A stretch of 63,919 bases of DNA from Bifidobacteriaceae bacterium (lineage in GTDB: Bacteria; Actinomycetota; Actinomycetes; Actinomycetales; WQXJ01). The notes below the pieces were generated by a model. That model did no database searches. It saw only the letters and a list, made by a program, of their open reading frames with translations, and was not told the DNA's origin. Both the position numbers and the translations under genes were made by a program. Shown here piece by piece: positions 35,806-45,283 of this stretch (within the stretch, counting starts at the first letter, position 1; each line of letters starts with the position of its first letter). Where the stretch lies: positions 1 to 63,919 of the forward strand of contig JAIRYJ010000003.1 of NCBI GenBank assembly GCA_031267825.1. The letters are read 5' to 3'.

Positions 35806-36756
35806 GTGTTGGAGCCCGAATCAGGTACTGAGTTGCGGCAGGCGGCGGTGCGAGCGGCCGCCGAACTGATGGGGGTCACGCCGGAACGAATCGAAGGACT
35901 GACCCGCATGCCAGGCGGCATGAGCAACACATCATTCAGCTTTCTGCTGGAAGGCTGGGCCTATGTGGTGCGCCTGCCGGGGCCTGGCGCCGAACACCTG
36001 ATTGACCGTGACAACGAGTGGGCGGCCTACCGGGCCTTGGCCGGATCAGGCCTGACAGATGAGATCGTGGCGATTGACCAGCATGGTCGGCGTGTGACGG
36101 TGTTCTATGAAGGTGCCCGGACGGCTGATCCCGCCAGCCAGGCTGACCTGGCCGTGGCGATGGGTTTGGCTCGCCGGTTGCATGAATCGCGTGTTCCATT
36201 ACGCCACCGGTTCGATTTTGAACGCCAGGTCAGACGATACGAAAGGATCTGCCGGGCGACAGGCCCGGCGCCTTATCCTGACCTGGAACGCCAGCGCTTG
36301 CGCACAGTTGAACTACTTGACTTGCGCCGCCGCCTCGGCGTTGAGGAGGTCTTTAGCCATTGTGATCTGGCCTGTGACAATGTGCTGATTCTGGCGGACG
36401 GTTCGGCCAGGTTGATTGATTGGGAGTATTCGGCTTTGGCTGACCCGATCATGGACGTGGCGATGTACTGCATCTATTCCTTCATGGAGCGTGACCAGAT
36501 CGATTCGGCTTTAGGTCAATACCTTGGTCGCCAACCTCGGGCCGGTGAACTGGCCAGGCTTTACCTTTACGTCGCCTTGGAGGGTTACCTCTGGGCGCTG
36601 TGGGCCCATCACAAGGCGCGGTGCGGTCAGAGTCTTGGTGACTATGGCCGACGGACGTACCAATACGCGCCAGAGTATTACGGCATTCTGATGCGGAGCG
36701 GCCTAGTCGCCGAAGCTCTCGAACAGGTCCGGTCAGGCGGCGGAGGCGGCCGCTAG
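35806..36756 (+). CDS. licA: LicA-type choline/ethanolamine kinase
   Basis: 316-residue aminoglycoside-phosphotransferase-fold kinase. The N lobe has MPGGMSNTSFSFLLEGWAYV; the catalytic loop is FSHCDLACDNVLI (expected HxD) and the metal site LIDWEYSALADPIMDVAM, typical of LicA and bacterial choline kinases. It would phosphorylate choline for phosphocholine decoration of surface polymers. GTG 35806 follows AAGGGAGG. It reads into the LicB-like gene on the same strand. A second LicA paralog lies at 44.0 kb; the two share the DWEYS-x3-DPIMDVAM block. Confidence 0.87.
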   Translation: MLEPESGTELRQAAVRAAAELMGVTPERIEGLTRMPGGMSNTSFSFLLEGWAYVVRLPGPGAEHLIDRDNEWAAYRALAGSGLTDEIVAIDQHGRRVTVFYEGARTADPASQADLAVAMGLARRLHESRVPLRHRFDFERQVRRYERICRATGPAPYPDLERQRLRTVELLDLRRRLGVEEVFSHCDLACDNVLILADGSARLIDWEYSALADPIMDVAMYCIYSFMERDQIDSALGQYLGRQPRAGELARLYLYVALEGYLWALWAHHKARCGQSLGDYGRRTYQYAPEYYGILMRSGLVAEALEQVRSGGGGGR

Positions 36757-37077
36757 GGCCAAGCGGGGCAAACTCGGGGAGCTGACAGGCGGCGGCAGAC
36801 TCAGGTTGGCCGCTGAAATGACCCGGCGGCATCGGGCAATAACAACCCGGCCGCGACAGCCCCAACCACTAGCCGCGTCCCCAAGAAACGGCCAGCCTAA
36901 ACGGGCGGTAACGGCCCGCCTGCGGCAGCCATAACGGCCGGGAACTAATTGGTGGTGACGGCCGAGGGCCAACCAGCTATGCTCTTCCCGAGAAATGTTC
37001 ACTAATCGGCGACGAGGACGTAATATGAACAACCGGATGGAACGTCCAACGCCAACCAATCAGACGGAGGCCCAAGC
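36757..37077. other. Leader of the LicB-like gene with a short upstream ORF
   Basis: 320 bp without a gene. It contains a motif copy GGCATCGGGCA (36828-36838). An 18-codon ORF starts at ATG 37025 and its TGA (37079-37081) overlaps the ATG of the transporter gene as ATGA, so it could couple or control translation. A GGAGG-like element (GACGGAGG) lies 10 bases before the transporter ATG, inside this ORF. Confidence 0.45.
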
Positions 37078-38529
37078 ATGAGCAGTGTCGCAGTACCAGT
37101 CATGGACCTAGCCCGGCTCCAATCCAGGCGCTTCTTCGCCAAAGGCATCACAATAGCCATAGTCTCCGGACTGCTTTACGCCCTGTACAGCGCCTTCATC
37201 ATCGGTGCGGAAGGCACCGGAATCTGGGCCGACTGGTTCGGCGAACAATCCGGCCTGGCCGTCTTTGTTCAGGTTTACGTCCTCGGCATGCTGGCCTGCG
37301 GCCTGAACGATTCACTATCAGCCATCTGGGCGCTAGGACTGGTCGGCCTGAGGGGCAAACTAGTTGACCTGTGGCGCTCAATCCGATCCAAGCCTGGCAT
37401 GGTGATGGTCATCTGCGCCATCATCGGCGGCCCAGTAGCCAACGGAGCCTACCTGATCGCCCTCAAACTAGCTGGCCCGTCCGCCGCGCCAATCACCGCG
37501 CTATGCCCGGTGGTAGGCGCTGTGATCGGCCGGGTGGTGTTCAAACAAGCCATCAACGGGCGGATGGCGGCCGGCATCGCGATCTGCTTGACGGCATCGC
37601 TCATGATCGGCTCAACCTCCCTCGAAGCCGACGCCCCACCAACCATGCTGGCTGGACTGCTAATCGCCCTGGTCGCGGCCGTTGGCTGGGGCATTGAAGG
37701 AGCCGTCGCGGGCTACGGCACTGTGCTGATCGACTACCAGATCGGTATCACAATCCGTCAGCTAACCTCCGGCCTGCTCAGCCTGGGCCTGTTCGTCCCA
37801 GTGTTGTGCCTGATGGCGGGCGGTGACGGGCTGTATGGTCAGGTCCTCGGCGGAGCCTTGAGCGATCCGCGCTCACTTGGTCTATTCGCGATCTCGGCGC
37901 TGTTCTGCTTCTTGTCATTCGGCCTGTGGTATCGCGGCAACTCGATGTGCGGCACCGCACTGGGCATGGCTTGCAACGGTTCCTACAGTTTCTGGACGCC
38001 ACTGTTCTGCTGGCTGGTCCTGGGGATCGGCTTCGGCTGGGCCGATCAAGCCGTGGCGCCGATCGTTTGGTTGGCCGCACCAGTCATGTTTGTTGGCTTG
38101 GTGCTGGTGGCGGTCAACCCGCTTGAGTTGTTTGGCCGGCCCGCCAGCCTGTTCCGGGACGTTGAAATAGTGCCGCAGCCGTCGGGGCAGGACATCCAAG
38201 AAGAGCCACAACCCCTGACGGGCAGGATTCTGCCGCTCAACTACGCGGTTTTGCGGCGGGTCGCGGAGCAGGGTACGGCCGATGCCGACGGGTTGATGAA
38301 CGCTCTGGCGGCAAGTTACGGTGAACGCCGTGTCTTCCGCCGGGAACTGATCGGCGAGGCTTTAGCCGCGGCTGAGAAGAACGGTGTTTTGGAAGTGTCC
38401 GGCATTGGTTTGAACAGTGATGGCCAGGTGGCGATCCACTACAAGACAACGCCAACTGGGCAGACCATGATTGAACGGTTCATTGGCCTTAGCGCCAGCC
38501 TGGCTGCTTGGCCGGGGGCTGGCGCCTGA
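37078..38529 (+). CDS. licB: LicB-type choline transporter with cytoplasmic C-terminal domain
   Basis: 483 residues. The first 350 form a ten-helix drug/metabolite-transporter (EamA-like) protein; the segment FGLWYRGNSMCGTALGMACN and position between licA-like genes point to LicB-type choline uptake. Residues about 365-470 are a soluble domain (ILPLNYAVLRRVAEQGTADA, RRVFRRELIGEALAAAEKNG) that looks like a winged helix, not found in Haemophilus LicB. Substrate assignment rests mainly on context; another quaternary amine is possible. Confidence 0.78.
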   Translation: MSSVAVPVMDLARLQSRRFFAKGITIAIVSGLLYALYSAFIIGAEGTGIWADWFGEQSGLAVFVQVYVLGMLACGLNDSLSAIWALGLVGLRGKLVDLWRSIRSKPGMVMVICAIIGGPVANGAYLIALKLAGPSAAPITALCPVVGAVIGRVVFKQAINGRMAAGIAICLTASLMIGSTSLEADAPPTMLAGLLIALVAAVGWGIEGAVAGYGTVLIDYQIGITIRQLTSGLLSLGLFVPVLCLMAGGDGLYGQVLGGALSDPRSLGLFAISALFCFLSFGLWYRGNSMCGTALGMACNGSYSFWTPLFCWLVLGIGFGWADQAVAPIVWLAAPVMFVGLVLVAVNPLELFGRPASLFRDVEIVPQPSGQDIQEEPQPLTGRILPLNYAVLRRVAEQGTADADGLMNALAASYGERRVFRRELIGEALAAAEKNGVLEVSGIGLNSDGQVAIHYKTTPTGQTMIERFIGLSASLAAWPGAGA

Positions 38530-38668
38530 GGTTCGCCGCTGTTTTGGCCCAGCCGACGGGCTGGTTGGCCAGAGCTTGGTGGGCCTGGTTGGCCGGGGGC
38601 CGGGGCGGATGACCCTGGGGCTGGGAAGATGGCCGGTCGGCAGGCGTTCTTGGTCCCTTAGCTGACGC

Positions 38669-41600
38669 CTAACCGGCGAACAACACTGGGGTGACCGCGA
38701 TCAGGTGCCAGTTCTCGAAATCGCGGGCATCGCCAATCACCTCATAATGCTCAATGTTTTCGCCTTCAGCGGGCTGGCCGCGGCGGAAATAGTATTGCCG
38801 TGGCGTCTGGTCATCATCAGGAACCTGGAACACAGTCCGGACGTGTGCCGGATCCTTGGCGTGGGCATCAGCCAGGAAAGTCGCCCGGACGTTGGCAACG
38901 TCAATCGGCGCCAACGAGTGCCGCATCGGTGTGCCCTCAGCTCCGGCTGGTTTGACAAACAACGCTGTCAGGCGCGGAACGTTCAGACCATCCCGGTCAG
39001 CGTTCGATGTCCACTGACCGTGATCGGCCGATATGACAATAGTGGCGTCCCTATATAGGCCGAGGCGCTTGAGTTCAGCGATGTATTCGAACACCATGCG
39101 GAAAGCGCCGCGGGCTTGTTCTACCAGTGGCTGCGAATCTGGTTCGATCGGTTTGACATTGCGGTCAATTGTTGCGGGGTTGTGGGCGCCATCAAGATGA
39201 ACATAGCTGAAGCGTGGCTTGTCACCTCTGATGTGTAAGCCTTGAGTTTTCAGCTTGTTATAGAAAGCGACGTTCCTGGTAACGAACGGTTCACCGCCGC
39301 CTTGCAAGGCGATCGCCCCTTCACGGAATAGTGAATTCGCCCGCCAGAAGGTTGGTTTAGCGATATGGGGAGCGTATCTGAAAGCGCTTAGCAGGGTCAT
39401 GCCTTTTAGCACGTTGCGGTCTGTTGTTACCATTTTGGTTCGCAGAACGTTATCGGCCAGACCGGCGATATCGTCAATTGAGCCGTAAGAATACCGGGTA
39501 GTCGCGTAGATGTTAGTTGAATAGCCGGCTTCCCGCAGCTCAGGTAAGAATGTGCCATCACGGTAGGCCTGGGTGTAATACTCCGATAACGGGTGATCAA
39601 ACATGAACAGCTCACCGGTTACCATGTCAACCGCGCTTGGTAGTGTCCGGCTGTGATTGGAGATGTAATTGTCGAACTCGGTGAAACCGTCTAGTTGAGA
39701 AGCGAAGAAATCTGGTTCCTCAGTGGTGATCTGGTTAACGAATTTCTGATCCATCATGTCCAGAATGAACATGAATTGGTTAGGCCCGGCGGACGGTTCG
39801 TATAAGCCATCGTAGGTCGGGTAGAGCTGGACGGTGTCCTGTGGCGGTAATCCTCCGGGTGGGAGCGCCGCGACCAGGCCGATTGAACCTGAAGCGATCA
39901 GGGCGGTTGGAAGAACCCAGGCCATCGCGGTCCAAATCTTCCGCGAGATGATCCTGATTAGCAGGGGCAATAGCCCAACAGCAAGCCAGATGGCTGAGTT
40001 GGTGACAGCTAGGCGGGCGAAGCGTCCCCACTGGATGGCTTGGCCGTTGAGGGTACCCAAGTAGCCGTCCAAGAAGCTGCCTTGAACCCAGGCGGCCAAG
40101 GTCAGACCCAAAACCAGTGATACAGCGACGTCGAAAACCCGTCCCCGTAGCAGGTAGAGGACCAGTGTCAGGATCGCTCCGGTGACGCCCCAGACGGCCA
40201 GTGCGATGATCAGCAACTGGCGGGCGCCGAAGGGGAACTCGGCGATGTTTTGGAGAAACAAGTCGAGGAACCCGAAGAAGAAGAATAGGAAACCGGGAGC
40301 GAATCCGGCGGTGCCAGCTATGGCGAAGCGGAGCGGTCGGCCGCGCTTGTCAGACCACAGGAAGGCGGTCTTGGAAACCGCTAGGTCAGGATGTTCCAGA
40401 TTGACTGGCGCTGACTGTTCAGTTGTTTGGCCGCGCCGTTCCCGGGCGGCCGCGAGAGCGGCCTCCAGCTTGTCTGGGCTGGGCCCGTCACTCGTCGCCA
40501 ATGTGGTAACGCTCTGACTGGTCACGGCGCTAGCCGCCAGGTTAGCTGGGCTACCAGAAGCCGGACTCATGCCAGCGCCCACACCAAGACCCGCCACAGC
40601 GGCGCTGGCCGCGTCCGTTGTGGCGGTAGCGGCCGTGCCCGCACCAGCGCTCACCCCGGCGGCCGCACCCAGATCCGCACCAGCGCTCACCCTGGCGCCA
40701 GATTCTGGGCCGACCGTCTCCGTCCGGCGCGTCCGGCGCGTCCTGGGTCGCCGGAATGCCCAGTGTCGGGGTGAGGTGGCCACCACAAACCAAGCCATCA
40801 GCCGTGCCCTGATAGTCATCAAAGCCAGCAAGATGCGTCGGAAGAAGACACCAACCGCAACTGACAGGGTTATCACCAGACCAGCCACAATCTGAATCAA
40901 GTAGCTGGTGGTAGCTGGATCGATATATGCCTGGGCTGGTTCGGGTGCGGCCAGCACCGCCACCGCGGCCACAAAAGCACCAGCTCCGAGCAGCTCGACT
41001 GGGCGGTTCTGGCGTGAGCGGCCAGGTCCGGGATCATCTTGACGGGCGTCGCGTTGGCGGGTTGTGGCCTCAAGTAGGTAAGCCGCCATGGTGACCTCAG
41101 AATGACCAATGTTGTAGATGTTGTCTTGTAGGACCTGTTCGATCCGTTCGCGCCAAACGCTGGTCTGGCGCATCAGATCTAGAGCCACGTCCCCAATTCC
41201 TGCCAACGCGTCAACGTCAATCGAAACGCCAATCATGTCACGCAATGTGATGTCAAGTGGCGGCGAACAAAGCCATTCCCAATTCGGGTTCATTACCTTC
41301 ATCGGTGTGTTGATGAAGATTGATGGCTTCTTGGTGGCATAGGAGAATTCTTGAGCGATCGACGACCAATCAGTTATTACTAAGTCAGCCGAATAGACGG
41401 TGCTATTGGAGGAGAAATCGGTCTGTAATTCAAGACGCCCGGCCTCGATTTCTGGAGCCAATAGTTTAGCCAGTGAAGCGATCTTAGCGCCGAAGCGTTT
41501 AACGAACTCTGGGTGCGGCCGGACTATTACATGGAAACCGGCTTCAAGCAGAGGGGTGACAGTCTCTGGTAGGCACAGTTCGATTAGGTTATCGACCTGC

Positions 41601-43117
41601 CAGCTTGGCGCGACCAATGCGATTGGTGGATCGTTAACTTGGCTGGTATCCAGTCCGGCGACTGATTCAAGCAGATCATCAAGTAGTCCGTAACCAGTCT
41701 TGACTAGCCGTTTGGGTGGTAGTTCATAGACCGCTTCGGCCAGACGGATCTCGTCAATGTGGTTCGGGCCGTAGCAGAAAATAGTGTCGAAGTGGTCCAA
41801 GGCGTTTTCGCGCAGCATCAGATGGAAGCTGGTCATGCCGTGGTCCAGGTAAATGTATTCGGCGTCTTTACGCACCAAGGACCGTTTGATGTGGAAGGTT
41901 TCTAAGTCTGGTGTTGTCATCGCCACCACGTCCACGTCCAGTTTCATCATGAATGAAATGAGGCCGCGCTGCCCAATGTAGTAGGTCTTGAGGCGTTCGT
42001 GTTCCCGGCTGAAGATCTTGTCTTGCGGGTCAGATGTGACGTAGTGGATCGTCAGGCTGGTGTGGGCTAGGAGGTATTCGACCAGCCGCCGGTAGTACTT
42101 CCAGTAGCCGGAGCTTTCGGCGTAGATCATCAGGGCTTTGTCTGGTGTGGCGAAGAATCGTCTGGAATCGCGCCGTTGGCGCCGCTGGTTGGTTCGCTTG
42201 GTCTGGCGTCGTTGGCGGCGTTGCTCAGCGGTCAGCCGGACGGGTTTGGGCATGGCGGAGAAGTTGATGAACTTCTCCGGGCGGTAGAACACGTTGCAAA
42301 GCCAAACCGTGGCGATCGATAGCAAGTTACCGGCGGTCCAGTAAAGGCCCAGCCCACAAGGCAAAACCAAAGCGAAGTAACCGGAGAAGGCGACCATGAA
42401 GACGGTCATGGAGTTGTTCGCCAGGTGACTTTGGAAACGGTTCAGGACGTAGTAGCGGTTCTGGTAGACGCACAACGCCAAGGCGCTGATAGCTGACAGA
42501 ATCGGCCAAATGATGGTCAGTGAATCCCAGGCAGGCACTTCAGCTAGGTTCATACCCCACAAACTGAGGTCAACTGTTTGGATCTGGGCGACCGCCGCTT
42601 CGCTGGACAACCCGGGTGACCCAGCGAAGGCTTCGGGCGAAGCTTGGACTTGTTCCATGACGCGTAGCTGAGCCCCGTAGCCGAGTTCCTGCGGTGTGGT
42701 GTCCAACAGTTCAGCGGTGCGCATGATTAACCCGTTGATGGTGGCCGCTGGCAGGCGCAGAAGATGCTGCAATGGTTTGTAGATGACGTTGATCAGACCC
42801 AGGATCAGCGGGATTTGGATCAGTAACGGCAGCATGCCCTTGAGTGCCGAATAGTGTTCCCGTTTGTTCAGGGCGCGCTGTTCGGCCATGACTTTGGCAC
42901 TGTCGCCATCGTGGCGACGCCGGATGTCTTCAGCTAAAGGCTTGATCCGGGCCATTGTGACGGCGTTCTTTTGGGCCAGCATAGACAGTGGGAAGAGGAT
43001 CACCTTGGTGGCCAAGGTGAACAGGATGATCGCCGGACCGTAGTAGGGGGCCAGGGCGTAGCACCAGTCGAGCAGGTAGCCCAATGGCACGCCAAATAAG
43101 GTATTAAAGACTTCCAT
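38669..43117 (-). CDS. YidC - TagF-like polymerase - LtaS-like phosphotransferase fusion
   Basis: One open frame of 1482 residues. Residues 1-285: YidC/Oxa1 insertase fold with five membrane segments; the hydrophilic-groove charge is Lys38 (TLATKVILFPL). 290-320: very basic linker. 325-690: CDP-glycerol glycerophosphotransferase (TagF/TarL) domain with LDHGMTSFH (His426), VRPHPEF (His535) and ITDWSSIAQEF. About 705-765: two hydrophobic segments around AQAYIDPATTSYLIQI. 790-900: Ala/Gly/Ser linker. 930-1090: about five membrane helices. 1110-1400: alkaline-phosphatase-superfamily domain like LtaS/EptA (candidate nucleophile Thr1158 in SRTLPS, metal ligands Asp1365-His1366 in SADHG, His1307/His1312). 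It would join polymer synthesis on the inner face with transfer on the outer face of the membrane. Confidence 0.87.
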   Translation of the reverse strand: MEVFNTLFGVPLGYLLDWCYALAPYYGPAIILFTLATKVILFPLSMLAQKNAVTMARIKPLAEDIRRRHDGDSAKVMAEQRALNKREHYSALKGMLPLLIQIPLILGLINVIYKPLQHLLRLPAATINGLIMRTAELLDTTPQELGYGAQLRVMEQVQASPEAFAGSPGLSSEAAVAQIQTVDLSLWGMNLAEVPAWDSLTIIWPILSAISALALCVYQNRYYVLNRFQSHLANNSMTVFMVAFSGYFALVLPCGLGLYWTAGNLLSIATVWLCNVFYRPEKFINFSAMPKPVRLTAEQRRQRRQTKRTNQRRQRRDSRRFFATPDKALMIYAESSGYWKYYRRLVEYLLAHTSLTIHYVTSDPQDKIFSREHERLKTYYIGQRGLISFMMKLDVDVVAMTTPDLETFHIKRSLVRKDAEYIYLDHGMTSFHLMLRENALDHFDTIFCYGPNHIDEIRLAEAVYELPPKRLVKTGYGLLDDLLESVAGLDTSQVNDPPIALVAPSWQVDNLIELCLPETVTPLLEAGFHVIVRPHPEFVKRFGAKIASLAKLLAPEIEAGRLELQTDFSSNSTVYSADLVITDWSSIAQEFSYATKKPSIFINTPMKVMNPNWEWLCSPPLDITLRDMIGVSIDVDALAGIGDVALDLMRQTSVWRERIEQVLQDNIYNIGHSEVTMAAYLLEATTRQRDARQDDPGPGRSRQNRPVELLGAGAFVAAVAVLAAPEPAQAYIDPATTSYLIQIVAGLVITLSVAVGVFFRRILLALMTIRARLMAWFVVATSPRHWAFRRPRTRRTRRTETVGPESGARVSAGADLGAAAGVSAGAGTAATATTDAASAAVAGLGVGAGMSPASGSPANLAASAVTSQSVTTLATSDGPSPDKLEAALAAARERRGQTTEQSAPVNLEHPDLAVSKTAFLWSDKRGRPLRFAIAGTAGFAPGFLFFFFGFLDLFLQNIAEFPFGARQLLIIALAVWGVTGAILTLVLYLLRGRVFDVAVSLVLGLTLAAWVQGSFLDGYLGTLNGQAIQWGRFARLAVTNSAIWLAVGLLPLLIRIISRKIWTAMAWVLPTALIASGSIGLVAALPPGGLPPQDTVQLYPTYDGLYEPSAGPNQFMFILDMMDQKFVNQITTEEPDFFASQLDGFTEFDNYISNHSRTLPSAVDMVTGELFMFDHPLSEYYTQAYRDGTFLPELREAGYSTNIYATTRYSYGSIDDIAGLADNVLRTKMVTTDRNVLKGMTLLSAFRYAPHIAKPTFWRANSLFREGAIALQGGGEPFVTRNVAFYNKLKTQGLHIRGDKPRFSYVHLDGAHNPATIDRNVKPIEPDSQPLVEQARGAFRMVFEYIAELKRLGLYRDATIVISADHGQWTSNADRDGLNVPRLTALFVKPAGAEGTPMRHSLAPIDVANVRATFLADAHAKDPAHVRTVFQVPDDDQTPRQYYFRRGQPAEGENIEHYEVIGDARDFENWHLIAVTPVLFAG

Positions 43118-44010
43118 TTACACCACTGTCAGTTGGCTGTTGTGAATTTGGCGCCCTGTCCGCCAGCGGGGTCACGCCGGGTTGGGCGGGTGCCGCGCAC
43201 CCTGAGAACCTCCCGGAGTTTACCTGCGTGTAACCCGTGCCTGCAACGTCACGCGTTGACTCGTTGAAAACCTCGGCGTAGGGATATTACGTTGCCTCAT
43301 TGATCGGCCTCCGCTTCGGCCTGTCGCGGCTGCGAGGATGCCTCGTGACGCGGAACGGTCGGCTTCAACACGGGTTTTGACCCCAGTGGGGTCAAGACCG
43401 GCCACTGGGGTCATTTCCCGTGGGCTTGTCTGACCTCTTCAAGCAACGTCACGACACCACCAGTCCGTTTACCTGTGGGTTTACCAAACGGCCGCTAGGA
43501 GCGGCGCTTCAACGCAAGAGCCGGGATGGCAGTAATCGGTCATAGTTGGCTAGAACAGGCGACTGTGACCGGTTTCTGTAATGGAAAGTGGGTCGACCAG
43601 TGCCGGGCGTATCGGAGACAGTTCGATCCGTAGGGCGGGTTGGTTGGTGCCGGGTTAATCAGGGACAGTTGGCTGACTGGTGCGGGGTGAATCGGGAACA
43701 GTTGGGTGACCTGCGGGTTTGCGAGCGGACTGGCCAAGGCAGGCGGGACTGGAGGTCTGGTGGTGAGGTGGGCGGCAGATTCGAAGTCGGCCGACCTGAG
43801 GCGAGACGTTTGACAGGTGGTGGGCCGTCCACTGGACCTGAGTTGGGTTTGTCGGCTCGGGTGATGCCGCCTGGTTGATGCGGAACTCGGAAGATGGCGG
43901 CGATCTTGGTTACGGATTGGGTAACGAGGGATAAACGGGGGTGGGCGGTTTTTGTGTCTAACTTGCTAGGATTTCTGTCCATGTTCAGACTGACAGATTG
44001 GAAGTGAAGA
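43118..44010. other. Long intergenic region with hairpin and degenerate repeats
   Basis: 893 bp without a convincing gene; the open frames in it have neighbour-unlike composition. It contains the hairpin at 43378-43413, half of the dispersed hairpin repeat near 43566-43580 (GACTGTGACC then TTTCTGT), and three degenerate copies of a 27-base unit starting at 43597, 43644 and 43677 (form TTGGTGCCGGGTTAATC). The final 60 bases probably hold the promoter of the second licA-like gene. Confidence 0.5.
43378..43413. terminator. Perfect 12-bp inverted repeat
   Basis: TGACCCCAGTGG and CCACTGGGGTCA flank the 12-nt loop at 43390-43401, followed by TTTCCC. It lies 260 bp upstream of the YidC-TagF fusion start. 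Stem strength suggests a terminator read from the plus strand; the symmetry also suits an operator. No plus-strand gene ends close by. Confidence 0.4.
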
Positions 44011-45159
44011 ATGAACAGCGGACCGGTTGGTGCTCCAACGATGACAGACAGTGCGGCCAGCCCAGCGCCAAGTGATACGGCGGGCACCAGCGACAGCCCG
44101 GTGGCACTAGACATAACGGGCAGTAAAGACAGGTCCGCGGCAGCGGGCGGCCCGGTGACACTAGACACAACCTGTGGTGAGGTTAGGTCCGCGGCAGCGG
44201 ACAGCCAGGCGGCAGGCACCAGCGACAGCCTGGCGTTGGACTACAGTGCGCCAATCCGGGCGATTGACGAACTGCTCGGGATTAGCCAGTCCGAAGTCCG
44301 TCAACTCAGGCCTCTGACCGCTGGGATGACCAACACGTCCTTCACCTTCCAAGCCGGGCAGCAAGTCTATGTGGTGCGGTTACCTGGTGTTGGCACGGAA
44401 CAGCTAATCGACCGCGAAGCCGAACGCCAGATCTACCTGGCGTTAGCTGACACCGGTATCACCGACGAGCTCTTGGCGATGGATAACACCGGACGCCGTG
44501 TGGCGGTGTTCTACTCCGACGCCAGACAAGCCGACCCGCTGGACGATTCCGACCTGGCGGCCTCGATGCGGATCGTCCGGAACGTCCACCAGATGGAACT
44601 GCCACTAGAACGGCGATTCAACATTGACGGGATGATCACACAGTATGAAGAACTGTGTTCAACAGTCGCCCCGATTTCCTACCCGGGTATCGCCGAATCG
44701 CGCCAGCGGGTGGCTGAACTACAGCGTTTCCGTGACGTGCTGGCAGTACCGGAGGTCTACTGCCACGGCGATTCGGCGCCAACCAACGTGCTGATCTTAG
44801 GTAACGGTGACGTCAAACTGATCGATTGGGAGTATTCCGGGCGGTCTGACCCGATCATGGACGTGGCGATGTACGGCATTTTCTCCTACTTTGACCAAGT
44901 CCGCCTTGACTTGTCACTACAGCTATACCTCGATCGTGAACCAACCGCCAATGAGACCGCCCGGCTCTACCTCTATGCCGCTCTGAGTGGATTCCTCTGG
45001 TCATTGTGGGCCCACTACAAAGAACAAATGGGTCAAGATTTCGGGTCTTACGGGTTGGATCAGTACAGCTACCTGCCGCGGTATTACTCCCAGCTAGCAT
45101 CAGGTGACCTGATGGCACGGGCGGCCCAGACCGCTGGCAACGCGGGAGCGGCCAACTAG
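44011..45159 (+). CDS. Second LicA-type choline kinase with repetitive N-terminal extension
   Basis: 382 residues. The kinase part begins near residue 80: LTAGMTNTSFTFQAGQQVYV, Brenner motif VYCHGDSAPTNVLIL (canonical HGD, unlike the HCD of the 35.8 kb copy) and LIDWEYSGRSDPIMDVAM. The first 75 residues are Ser/Ala/Thr-rich and made of repeated DNA (AGGTCCGCGGCAGCGG twice, GGCACCAGCGACAGCC twice); they are probably disordered. GGAAGTGAAG precedes the ATG. It is convergent with the LicC fusion gene. Confidence 0.85.
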   Translation: MNSGPVGAPTMTDSAASPAPSDTAGTSDSPVALDITGSKDRSAAAGGPVTLDTTCGEVRSAAADSQAAGTSDSLALDYSAPIRAIDELLGISQSEVRQLRPLTAGMTNTSFTFQAGQQVYVVRLPGVGTEQLIDREAERQIYLALADTGITDELLAMDNTGRRVAVFYSDARQADPLDDSDLAASMRIVRNVHQMELPLERRFNIDGMITQYEELCSTVAPISYPGIAESRQRVAELQRFRDVLAVPEVYCHGDSAPTNVLILGNGDVKLIDWEYSGRSDPIMDVAMYGIFSYFDQVRLDLSLQLYLDREPTANETARLYLYAALSGFLWSLWAHYKEQMGQDFGSYGLDQYSYLPRYYSQLASGDLMARAAQTAGNAGAAN

Positions 45160-45283
45160 CCGGACTCACCTAAACCAGTGGGTCGGCATCGTCCTGACGA
45201 GACGTGGGGCGGGATCGTCCGGACAATAAGGGGTGTCCAACTAACCTGACCCGCCCGAAAACGCTCGGGGCGGCATCGCCCGG
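45160..45283. other. Convergent spacer carrying motif copies
   Basis: 124 bp between two converging genes. It holds GGCATCGTCC (45185-45194), a degenerate GGGATCGTCC (45213) and GGCATCGCCC (45272). I see no strong hairpin with a T-run. Confidence 0.4.

Noticed and set aside
36828..36838. Motif copy as a lic promoter element
   Set aside because: The same motif occurs throughout the window without any link to promoter positions.
43588..43878. ORF in the gap before the second licA-like gene
   Set aside because: It follows degenerate repeats, has Gly/Arg-rich composition and no ribosome binding site.
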